DNA of 64,000 nucleotides from Zoogloea oleivorans (GTDB taxonomy: Bacteria > Pseudomonadota > Gammaproteobacteria > Burkholderiales > Rhodocyclaceae), in contig JAOAUC010000037.1 of the NCBI GenBank assembly GCA_030157785.1, positions 1-64,000 on the forward strand. The letters run 5' to 3'. Shown here piece after piece: positions 55,511-64,000 of this stretch. The notes under the pieces are model-generated. The model did no database searches. It saw nothing but the letters and a program-made list of their open reading frames with translations, and was not told where the DNA came from. The position numbers were made by a program, and so were the translations under genes. How positions within the stretch are numbered: the stretch's first letter is position 1; each line of letters opens with the position of its first letter.

Positions 55511-55721
55511 GTGATATGATTCGCCGGCGCACGCGGGCACGCAGGATCTGTGATGAGAGGTTTGACTACAAGCGAGCCATTTTATCAAGAAGCTCCGCCG
55601 CCGACCATGAGCGTTCCCCGATTCTCCGCTGTCAGGGTCTTTCATCGCTCCGGATACGTCCGTCGTCGGCCACTCCCCGTGACTTTTCCTTCTTCCATTC
55701 GGCTTCATTGCGGTCTTTCTC

Positions 55722-57104
55722 ATGTTGAAAATTCATAACTCCCTTTCGCGAAAAAAGGAGCAGTTCACCCCCATCGAGCCCGGCAAGGTGCGCATGTATG
55801 TTTGCGGGATGACCGTTTATGATTACTGTCACCTGGGCCACGCGCGGGTGATGGTGGTTTTTGACATGGTTGCGCGCTGGTTGCGGGCCAGCAGCTATAA
55901 CGTCACTTATGTGCGGAACATCACCGACATCGACGACAAAATCATCAAGCGTGCCGGTGAGAACGGCGAAAGCATCCGCGCGCTGACCGACCGCTTCATT
56001 GCTGCGATGCACGAAGACGCCGATGCGCTGGGAGTGCTGCGGCCGGATCATGAGCCGAGGGCTACCGAGTTTGTCGAATCGATGCAGAAGCTGATCGGTA
56101 ATCTGGTGGACAACGGCCTGGCCTACAAGGCCGCCAATGAAGACATGTGTTACGCGGTACGCAAGTTCGAGGGCTACGGCAAGCTGTCAGGCAAATCCGT
56201 GGACGAGCTGCGTGCCGGCGAGCGTGTCGAGGTGGCGGGTGGCAAGCACGATCCGCTGGATTTTGTGTTGTGGAAGCACGCCCGTCCGGAAGAGCCCGAC
56301 GAAGTGAAATGGGCGTCTCCCTGGGGGGCTGGCCGCCCGGGCTGGCACATCGAGTGCTCGGCGATGAGTTCCGAGCTGCTTGGCGATCACTTCGACATTC
56401 ACGGTGGCGGGGCAGATCTGCAGTTTCCGCATCACGAGAACGAGATCGCCCAGAGCGAAGGGGCCCATCAATGTTCCTTCGTCAATTACTGGATGCACAA
56501 CGGTTTCGTGCGCGTGGATGACGAGAAGATGTCGAAGAGTCTCGGCAACTTCTTCACCATTCGTGACGTGCTCAAGGAGTACGCGCCCGAGGTGGTGCGT
56601 TTCTTCATTCTGCGTGCCCATTACCGCAGCCCGCTGAATTATTCCGACGCCCATCTGGTGGATGCCCGCCATGCGCTGTCGCGTCTATACACCGCCCTGC
56701 GCAACGTGCCGCCGGTGGGCGCCGCCGACGTGGATTGGTCCGCGCCGATGGCGGCCCGTTTCAAGCTGGCGATGGACGACGACTTCAATACGGCCGAGGC
56801 GTTGGCCGTACTGTTCGATCTGGCCAACGAAGCTAACCGGAGCCAGTCTGCCGAGGCCGCCGGTTTGCTCAAGGCGCTTGGCAAGGTGCTGGGCCTGCTT
56901 GAGCAGGAGCCGCAGGCTTTCCTGCAGGGCGGTACGGAAGGCGCCGACGATGATACGGCGGTGATCGAGGCAAAGATTGCTGCGCGGATTGCGGCCAAGA
57001 AGGCGAAGAACTTTGCCGAGGCCGACCGCATTCGTGCGGAGCTGCTGGCGGACGGGATTGCGCTTGAAGATTCTGCCCAGGGTACGATCTGGCGCCGGGC
57101 TTGA
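55722..57104 (+). CDS. cysS: Cysteine-tRNA ligase
   Basis: This 460-residue class I synthetase charges tRNA-Cys. The zinc cysteine and HIGH-like motif lie in [18 protein letters not shown], with HIEC and [11 protein letters not shown] further on, and the KMSKS motif is [13 protein letters not shown]. The divergent TPR gene starts 211 bases upstream, so the shared region 55511-55721 should hold both promoters; I could not place their elements. A long hairpin terminator follows. Confidence 0.97.
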   Translation: MLKIHNSLSRKKEQFTPIEPGKVRMYVCGMTVYDYCHLGHARVMVVFDMVARWLRASSYNVTYVRNITDIDDKIIKRAGENGESIRALTDRFIAAMHEDADALGVLRPDHEPRATEFVESMQKLIGNLVDNGLAYKAANEDMCYAVRKFEGYGKLSGKSVDELRAGERVEVAGGKHDPLDFVLWKHARPEEPDEVKWASPWGAGRPGWHIECSAMSSELLGDHFDIHGGGADLQFPHHENEIAQSEGAHQCSFVNYWMHNGFVRVDDEKMSKSLGNFFTIRDVLKEYAPEVVRFFILRAHYRSPLNYSDAHLVDARHALSRLYTALRNVPPVGAADVDWSAPMAARFKLAMDDDFNTAEALAVLFDLANEANRSQSAEAAGLLKALGKVLGLLEQEPQAFLQGGTEGADDDTAVIEAKIAARIAAKKAKNFAEADRIRAELLADGIALEDSAQGTIWRRA

Positions 57105-57117
57105 GTTCGGTGCTGTA

Positions 57118-57156
57118 AATGGAAAAGGGCGCCCGCTTGAGGCGCCCTTTTCCATT
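57118..57156. terminator. Bidirectional terminator between cysS and the ABC binding-protein gene
   Basis: AATGGAAAAGGGCGCC pairs perfectly with GGCGCCCTTTTCCATT across a 7-base loop. The A and T runs on the two arms let it act on both converging genes. Confidence 0.9.
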
Positions 57157-57170
57157 GGGTTGTGCTTTGC

Positions 57171-58325
57171 TCAGTGCAGAACGCGCCCGTCGCGACCCAG
57201 TACGGTGAGGTCTACGAAGCGCGAACCATTGTGGCTGGCCGGTGAGTAACCGACTTTGTAGCCGCCAAGGTCGAAGCTGTTGCCTTCGAGGGTATTGACC
57301 AGTTTTTCGCGGGTCAGGTCCTTGCCGCTCTTCTTGATGGCCTCGGCCATGAGCTTGGCGTTGATGAAGCCTTCAATCCCGTAGTAACTGTAACGGCTGT
57401 GCTTCGCAAAGGCCTGGAGGGCTTTCTGGTATTCCTTCACGACAGGCACCGTGTCGTTCCATGGGTAGGGCATGACCTGTGAAATGCCGATTCCGTGGGC
57501 TTCTTTGGCACCCATTTCGGTGACCAGGAGGTCGGCGCCGATGGGGGAAAGGGTGGAGAACTGGGGCATCTGGCCGGCCTTGCGCATCTGCTGGATGAAC
57601 GCGGCAGTCGGTTTGTAGAGGGTCACCATGATCACGGCCTGGGGGTTGGCCTTGGCAATCTGGACCACGGCAGGGCCGACTTCGAGGGAATTGCGCTCTA
57701 CGGAGCCAACGGCGACCGGCTTGAGCTTGTGGCGGGCGAGGGTGGTGACGACGCCGTCAAGGCCGGATTTGCCGAAGCCATCATTCTGGTAGAACACGGC
57801 GATGTTGGTGATGCCGAGTCCGACCAGATGATTGACGATGGATTCGGTTTCGTCGGCATAGCTCGCCCGCAGGTGGAACATGTAGCGATTGACCGGGCTG
57901 CGCAGGCTGCCGGCGCCGCTGATGGTGCCCAGCAGCGGGACTTTGGCTTCAGAAAAAACCTTCATCGATTCGGTCGTCGGTGACGAGCCATAGAAAGCCA
58001 TCAGCGCAAAAACCTTGTTGTCGTTGATTAGCTTGCGGGTATTGGTTACCGCCTTGTCTGTCTCGTAGCCATCGTCGAGGGTGATCAGTTCGACCTTCTT
58101 GCCGCCGATGCCACCGGCGGCGTTCAATTGCGCGAAGTAGGCCAGCGCGCCTTCCTTCATTTCCGTTCCGTAGGCCCCGTTGGGCCCGGATACGGGTGCC
58201 GACATGCCAAGGGTAATGGTGTTGTCGCCGATGCCCGGGTCGGCGGCCCGGGAGGCGTCCGGTGCGGCAATCATCAGGCCGGCTCCCAGGGAAGCAATCA
58301 GGGTCTTGATTGTGCGGATGAGCAT
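57171..58325 (-). CDS. ABC transporter substrate-binding protein, branched-chain amino acid type
   Basis: This 384-residue protein has a signal peptide (about residues 1-27, ending SRA) and a type I periplasmic-binding fold (peripl_BP_6). Typical segments are TLGMSAPVSGPNGAYGTEMK near the N-terminus, VELITLDDGYETDKAVTNTR and NIAVFYQNDGFGKSG. Members bind branched-chain or aromatic amino acids, amides or aromatic acids for an ABC importer. No permease or ATPase genes are adjacent, so its transporter partner lies elsewhere. ATG 58325 is chosen because the longer frame has no ribosome-binding site. The ligand is unknown. Confidence 0.88.
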   Translation of the reverse strand: MLIRTIKTLIASLGAGLMIAAPDASRAADPGIGDNTITLGMSAPVSGPNGAYGTEMKEGALAYFAQLNAAGGIGGKKVELITLDDGYETDKAVTNTRKLINDNKVFALMAFYGSSPTTESMKVFSEAKVPLLGTISGAGSLRSPVNRYMFHLRASYADETESIVNHLVGLGITNIAVFYQNDGFGKSGLDGVVTTLARHKLKPVAVGSVERNSLEVGPAVVQIAKANPQAVIMVTLYKPTAAFIQQMRKAGQMPQFSTLSPIGADLLVTEMGAKEAHGIGISQVMPYPWNDTVPVVKEYQKALQAFAKHSRYSYYGIEGFINAKLMAEAIKKSGKDLTREKLVNTLEGNSFDLGGYKVGYSPASHNGSRFVDLTVLGRDGRVLH

Positions 58326-58402
58326 GGTTGTCGTTATTTTATGGTGATGAAATGAATCGCGGTCCGAGTATAGGACAAAAGGAATGTGTTTCGGAAATGA
58401 CA

Positions 58403-58431
58403 CGGGCCGGCGTTGAAACAGCGCCGGCCCG
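58403..58431 (-). terminator. Stem-loop downstream of dnaJ
   Basis: CGGGCCGGCG pairs with CGCCGGCCCG across a 9-base loop, about 40 bases after the dnaJ stop on the minus strand. No clear T run follows, so it may be a weak or Rho-assisted end. Confidence 0.5.
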
Positions 58432-58469
58432 CGGGTATTTGTGTCGCAATGCAGCAAAAGCAGGGGTTT

Positions 58470-59606
58470 TCAGGTGCTGAAGAAACTCTTCACCTTATCC
58501 ATCCAGGATTTCGCCTTGGGGTTGTGGCGCTCGGCGTTGCTGGAGGCGATCTCACCGAATTCCCGCAGCAATTCCTTTTGACGATCGGTGAGCTTGACTG
58601 GTGTTTCGACGATCACGTGCACCATCAGGTCGCCCGGTGCGTGGGAACGCACGTTGCGGATGCCTTTGCCGCGAAGGCGGAACACCTTGGCGCTTTGGGT
58701 TTCTGCGGGGATCCGGATGTTGGCCGCGCCGTCGAGGGTCGGAATTTCGATTTCGCCGCCCAGTGCCGCCGTGGTGAAGCTGATCGGCATCTCGCAGTGC
58801 AGGTCGTCCCCGTCGCGCTGGAAGACCGCGTGCTGCTTGATGTGGATCTCCACGTAGAGATCGCCCGGAGGGCCGCCATTGACGCCCGGTTCCCCATGCC
58901 CGCTGTGACGCAGGCGCATGCCGTCGTCGATGCCGGTGGGGATCTTCACTTCCAGGGTCTTTTGACGCTTCACCCGGCCGGCACCGCCGCAGGACGTGCA
59001 CGGCTCGGGAATGATGCGGCCGCTGCCATGGCACTTCGGGCAGGTCTGCTGGATGGAGAAGAAGCCTTGCTGGATGCGTACCTGACCCGCGCCACCACAG
59101 GTGGGGCAGGTTTTGGGCTGGGTGCCGGCCTTGGCGCCGCTGCCGTGGCAGGGCGCGCATTCCTCGAGAGCCGGGATGCGAATCGTCTTGTCGGCGCCGC
59201 GGGCGGCTTCTTCGAGGGTGATCTCGAGGTTGTAGCGCAGGTCGGCGCCGCGATAGACGTTGGAACGCCCGCGTCCGCCACCGCCACCACCACCGAAGAT
59301 GTCGCCAAAGATGTCACCAAAGGCATCGCCGAAGCCGTCGAAGCCTTGGCCTCCGCCACCACCGCCGCCGCCCATCGACTGGTCGACACCGGCGTGGCCG
59401 TAGCGGTCGTAGGCGGCGCGCTTGTTGGCGTCGGTGAGGATCTCGTAGGCTTCCTTGGCCTCCTTGAACTTGTCTTCGGATTCCTTGTTGTCCGGATTAC
59501 GGTCCGGATGGTGCTTCATGGCCAGCTTGCGGTAGGCCTTTTTCAGCTCGTCCTCTGACGCGTCGCGATTGACGCCGAGGATCTCGTATAAATCCCGTTT
59601 CGCCAT
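58470..59606 (-). CDS. dnaJ: Chaperone DnaJ
   Basis: This 378-residue Hsp40 has the full type I layout. The J domain carries the HPD motif in [14 protein letters not shown], and a Gly/Phe-rich stretch with long glycine runs spans about residues 76-110. Four CxxCxGxG zinc motifs follow ([32 protein letters not shown]), then the C-terminal substrate domain. It activates the DnaK ATPase and delivers clients. It follows dnaK after about 108 bases that contain a stem-loop. Confidence 0.97.
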   Translation of the reverse strand: MAKRDLYEILGVNRDASEDELKKAYRKLAMKHHPDRNPDNKESEDKFKEAKEAYEILTDANKRAAYDRYGHAGVDQSMGGGGGGGGQGFDGFGDAFGDIFGDIFGGGGGGGRGRSNVYRGADLRYNLEITLEEAARGADKTIRIPALEECAPCHGSGAKAGTQPKTCPTCGGAGQVRIQQGFFSIQQTCPKCHGSGRIIPEPCTSCGGAGRVKRQKTLEVKIPTGIDDGMRLRHSGHGEPGVNGGPPGDLYVEIHIKQHAVFQRDGDDLHCEMPISFTTAALGGEIEIPTLDGAANIRIPAETQSAKVFRLRGKGIRNVRSHAPGDLMVHVIVETPVKLTDRQKELLREFGEIASSNAERHNPKAKSWMDKVKSFFST

Positions 59607-59635
59607 GTTTGGGTGCTCTGGCTATCTTGTGTAAA

Positions 59636-59677
59636 GGCCGAGCCGAGCGGCGCACAAGGCGCCGGCATGGCTCGGCC
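59636..59677 (-). repeat. Intercistronic stem-loop between dnaK and dnaJ
   Basis: GGCCGAGCC (59636-59644) pairs with GGCTCGGCC (59669-59677), and an inner CGGCGC pairs with GCGCCG. There is no T-tract, so it may reduce rather than stop read-through from dnaK to dnaJ. Confidence 0.65.
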
Positions 59678-59714
59678 GGATCCGTCGGGTCGGCTTTTCA
59701 GCCAGACAGGATGA

Positions 59715-61652
<1,938 letters not shown>

Positions 61653-61722
61653 GAAAGTTCCTTCAGTTCGAATTCTGTTTGACGTGGCGGCCGATCGTCT
61701 CGGCGCCCTGGCTTGCTAACGA

Positions 61723-61750
61723 ATATGGGGATGCTGTGGCCGGTTTCAAG
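61723..61750 (-). promoter_or_regulatory. Sigma-32 (heat-shock) promoter of dnaK
   Basis: On the minus strand CTTGAAA (61750-61744), a 13-base spacer and CCCCATAT (61730-61723) match the RpoH consensus CTTGAAA-N11/16-CCCCATnT perfectly. The -35 overlaps the stop codon of grpE. Confidence 0.88.
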
Positions 61751-62336
61751 CGGCGGGTTTTGCTTTTGAGACGATGACCAGTGCGGGGCGCATCGTGCGC
61801 TCATGGAGCAGGTAGCCCTTTTGTAGCACGGTGATCACGGTGTTCGGCTCACCGTCGGCCTCAAGGGCGCTGATGGCCTGGTGCTTGTTGGGGTCGAACT
61901 TTTCGCCGACCGGGTTGATTTCGGTGACGTTGGCGCTCTGGAACGCAGAAGCGAGCTGCTTGAGTGTGAGTTCGACGCCCTGGCGGAGGGTTTCGAGGGT
62001 GGCGTTGTCGGTGGCGAGGGCGGCTTCGAGGCTGTCCTTGACCGGCAGCATGGCCTGGGCGAACTTGTCGGCGGCAAACTTGCTGGCCTTGGCGATATCG
62101 TCCTGGGCACGGCGGCGGACGTTTTCCGTCTCGGCCTTGGCGCGCAGCCAGGCGTCGTGATGCTCGGAAGCCTTCAGTTCAGCGTCGCGGAGCAGCTCAG
62201 CCAGGCTGGGCAGCGTGTCAACGTTAGGCTCTGCAGCGGGGGATTCATTGGCGGCGCCAGCTGCGCCTGCAACGTTTTCCACAAGCTCCGGCGTGACTTT
62301 GCCTTCGGGGCTCAGAGGGGTGTCTTGATCTTGCAT
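61746..62336 (-). CDS. grpE: Nucleotide exchange factor GrpE
   Basis: This 196-residue protein drives ADP release from DnaK. The first 60 residues are acidic and disordered-looking. A long coiled-coil helix (about 65-110, with [20 protein letters not shown]) follows, and the C-terminal beta domain has [20 protein letters not shown] and [20 protein letters not shown]. It lies upstream of dnaK with its own sigma-32 promoter and ends just before the dnaK promoter. Confidence 0.95.
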   Translation of the reverse strand: MQDQDTPLSPEGKVTPELVENVAGAAGAANESPAAEPNVDTLPSLAELLRDAELKASEHHDAWLRAKAETENVRRRAQDDIAKASKFAADKFAQAMLPVKDSLEAALATDNATLETLRQGVELTLKQLASAFQSANVTEINPVGEKFDPNKHQAISALEADGEPNTVITVLQKGYLLHERTMRPALVIVSKAKPAA

Positions 62337-62365
62337 GGGTAACGGCTCCTTTTTTGACTCGCTCT

Positions 62366-62393
62366 AACTGGGGGCACAGGATAAGATTTCAAG
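62366..62393 (-). promoter_or_regulatory. Sigma-32 (heat-shock) promoter of grpE
   Basis: On the minus strand CTTGAAA (62393-62387), a 13-base spacer and CCCCAGTT (62373-62366) match the RpoH consensus with one -10 mismatch. It is about 30-57 bases ahead of the grpE start, with AAGGAG as ribosome-binding site. Confidence 0.85.
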
Positions 62394-62497
62394 AGGGGAT
62401 TCTCGTTGCCGCCAGAAAAGCGGAGAACGGAGTGTAAAATCATAGTGATCCGGGCTTGTCCCGGTCATCTTTACGGACTCTGCGGCGTAAAGCAGAT

Positions 62498-63859
62498 ATG
62501 GAAAAAGCACCTGAGAAAATCGGCAAGTACAAGCTGATCCGTGAAGTCGGCCGCGGCGCGACGGCCACGGTCTATCTTGCAGAGCATCCGCAATATCCGG
62601 ATCCGGTGGCCCTCAAGCTCATTCGTTTCGACGACAAGTCGAAGGATGAAGCCAAGTGGAACCGGCGCCTGATGAAGCTGCTGCGGGCCGAGATGGACGT
62701 CTCCCGCCGGCTGGATCACCCCAACATCATCAAGATTTTCGATGCGACGGTGGAGAAGGACTACGCCTTCATCGTCATGGAGTACTTTCCAGGAACCACT
62801 CTGGAGCATTACTGCACCTTCCAGAACCTGCTGCCGCTGCACCGCACCATCGGCATGATTTTCAAGTGCAGCATGGCCCTCGACTACGCCTACCGGCAGG
62901 GCATCGTGCATCGGGACATCAAGCCGGCCAATATCCTGGTAGACGACCAGGATAACGTGAAGATCACCGATTTTGGCCTGGCACTGAACATCAGCAAGAA
63001 AAGCGCGTCGGATTCGACCTTCATCATGGGCGTTGGATCGCCGGCCTACATGAGCCCCGAGCAGATCAAGGGCTATCCGCTTAACCAGAAGACGGATCTG
63101 TTCTCGCTGGGCGTGGTCCTGTTCCACATGCTGACCGGGCGTTTGCCATTCCGCGCCAAAAACCCGGCCCAGTTGATCTACAAGATTCTCAACACCGAAC
63201 CACCCCTGGTTTCGCAGATCAATTCAGAGCTGCCCGAGCAACTGGACACGGTGATCCGCAAGTCTCTGGAGAAGGATCTCTACTCGCGCTACAAGAATGG
63301 TGCCGATTTTGCCAAGGATCTGTCTGCCGTCCGCTACAAGATCCTCGACGACGCCACGATTCCTGCCGACAACACGCGCTTCTCCATCTTGCGCAAGATG
63401 CCCTTCTTCACGGAGTTCGAGGATGTGGAAATGTGGGAGATTCTGCGCATCTCCCGCTGGCGGAAGGTGGACTCGAATACGCTGCTGATGCGCGAGGGAG
63501 ACTCTGACCAGCGTTTCGGCATCATTATCGATGGGCGTGTGGAGATCTCGGTGGAGGGGCATCGGGTGACAGAGTTGTCTTACGGTGAGGTTTTTGGTGA
63601 GCTGGCTTTCCTGGATCAGCAGGACCACAAGCATATGCACACGGCGGTGACCACGACGTCCACGATTTATCTGGAGTTGAACCCGGCTTCCCTGTCCCTG
63701 GCGACCGACGAGTGTCAGGACGCCTTTCGCTCCCGACTGGTGACTGTTGTGGCACGCCGGCTGGGGCATGCTTACCGTGAGTTGTCCAAGGATGGCCCGC
63801 CCGCCGAACGAATCACCGCGAGTGGGTTTGGCATGGAGCTCCAGTTGGTGGAAAACTAG
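62498..63859 (+). CDS. Ser/Thr protein kinase with C-terminal cyclic-nucleotide-binding-like domain
   Basis: This 453-residue protein is a eukaryotic-type (PknB-like) kinase over about residues 8-275. The glycine loop is VGRGATATVYLAE, the ATP lysine K40 is in VALKLI, the catalytic loop is HRDIKPANIL with D140, and DFGLA (D158) and GSPAYMSPEQ follow. A cNMP-binding-like domain covers about 300-430, with RFGIIIDGRVEISVEG and YGEVFGELAFLDQQ. The phosphate-binding Arg expected a few residues after FGELA (R-A/T-A) seems absent (HKHMHTAVT), so cAMP binding is uncertain. No membrane helix is visible. TAAAAT at 62435-62440 may be part of its promoter. It is divergent from grpE. Confidence 0.9.
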   Translation: MEKAPEKIGKYKLIREVGRGATATVYLAEHPQYPDPVALKLIRFDDKSKDEAKWNRRLMKLLRAEMDVSRRLDHPNIIKIFDATVEKDYAFIVMEYFPGTTLEHYCTFQNLLPLHRTIGMIFKCSMALDYAYRQGIVHRDIKPANILVDDQDNVKITDFGLALNISKKSASDSTFIMGVGSPAYMSPEQIKGYPLNQKTDLFSLGVVLFHMLTGRLPFRAKNPAQLIYKILNTEPPLVSQINSELPEQLDTVIRKSLEKDLYSRYKNGADFAKDLSAVRYKILDDATIPADNTRFSILRKMPFFTEFEDVEMWEILRISRWRKVDSNTLLMREGDSDQRFGIIIDGRVEISVEGHRVTELSYGEVFGELAFLDQQDHKHMHTAVTTTSTIYLELNPASLSLATDECQDAFRSRLVTVVARRLGHAYRELSKDGPPAERITASGFGMELQLVEN

Positions 63860-63872
63860 GCTGACTCTTGCT

Positions 63873-64000
63873 TCAGGATGCGGGTCGGCCAAGTTGGGCG
63901 AGCGCCCAGCGCCGGATCTCTTCGGCACCCATGGCACCCGACTGTCGTGCGATTTCGCTACCCCTGTGAATCAGTATCAGCGTCGGGATGCTTCTGATTG
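63873..64000 (-). CDS. Thioredoxin-like protein, C-terminal end (partial)
   Basis: The last 41 codons of a minus-strand gene read IRSIPTLILIHRGSEIARQ, then GAMGAEEIRRWALAQLGRP and a stop. The cis-proline segment SIPTL and the rest match the C-terminus of a thioredoxin, closest to the TrxC (thioredoxin 2) type. The active-site CGPC lies outside the window, so the type is not certain. It converges on the kinase gene, 13 bases apart. Confidence 0.7.
   Translation of the reverse strand, partial: IRSIPTLILIHRGSEIARQSGAMGAEEIRRWALAQLGRPAS

Noticed and set aside
58413-59558. 381-codon plus-strand frame across dnaJ
   Set aside because: It mirrors the Gly-rich and zinc-finger codons of dnaJ on the other strand and has no independent support.

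Overview
This 64-kb window looks like a chromosomal segment of a GC-rich betaproteobacterium, probably of the Rhodocyclales or a related order. The evidence is the gene order in its right half (leuC-small lipoprotein-leuD-leuB-asd-fimV-truA-trpF-trpB-trpA-accD-folC-SPOR protein-cvpA-purF-metZ, plus trxA next to rho and grpE-dnaK-dnaJ). The exact genus cannot be read from the sequence.

Layout. (1) 1-1.4 kb: the end of pntB, a VapBC toxin-antitoxin pair, and a small hot-dog thioesterase. (2) 1.5-8.3 kb, minus strand: four genes for an envelope-spanning set, namely a DUF1302 outer-membrane barrel, a DUF1329 periplasmic protein, a YCF48-like beta-propeller and an RND/MMPL exporter. This set recurs in bacteria that degrade hydrophobic compounds. 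(3) 8.3-9.4 kb: a 1-kb divergent control region with repeated GAGC-N4-GCTC palindromes. (4) 9.4-18.1 kb, plus strand: a catabolic cluster of a crotonase, an SDR, an APH-type phosphotransferase overlapping a small LvaB/DUF6285-like partner, a PDR/VanB-type reductase, a double beta-propeller lactonase-like protein, a DUF7064-like protein and a type I Baeyer-Villiger monooxygenase. Regions 2-4 may form one uptake and degradation system for a cyclic or hydrophobic substrate; this is inference.

(5) 18.1-22.3 kb: a decayed mobile region abutting the 3' end of a tRNA-Leu(UAG) gene. It holds IS66-, IS5- and IS3-type remnants, two separate pieces of HipA, an intact HipB-like regulator and an apparently intact CcdAB pair. 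(6) 22.4-33.5 kb: rho, trxA, fdxA, a CBS-domain protein, fadD, a valine-rich leader peptide with attenuator ahead of ilvBN, aroC, a DUF465 protein, an MFS transporter and an M48 lipoprotein peptidase. (7) 33.5-51.3 kb: the leucine, aspartate-semialdehyde, tryptophan, fatty-acid, folate, purine and methionine biosynthesis block, tightly packed and often translationally coupled. (8) 51.3-58.3 kb: lpxH, two cyclophilins, an L,D-transpeptidase and a TPR protein sharing a C-terminal domain, cysS, and an ABC-type binding protein. (9) 58.5-64 kb: dnaJ, dnaK and grpE, with two well-matched sigma-32 promoters, then a Ser/Thr kinase fused to a cyclic-nucleotide-binding-like domain, and the end of a thioredoxin-like gene.

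All family assignments were made by reading motifs and remembered family features. No database search was run.
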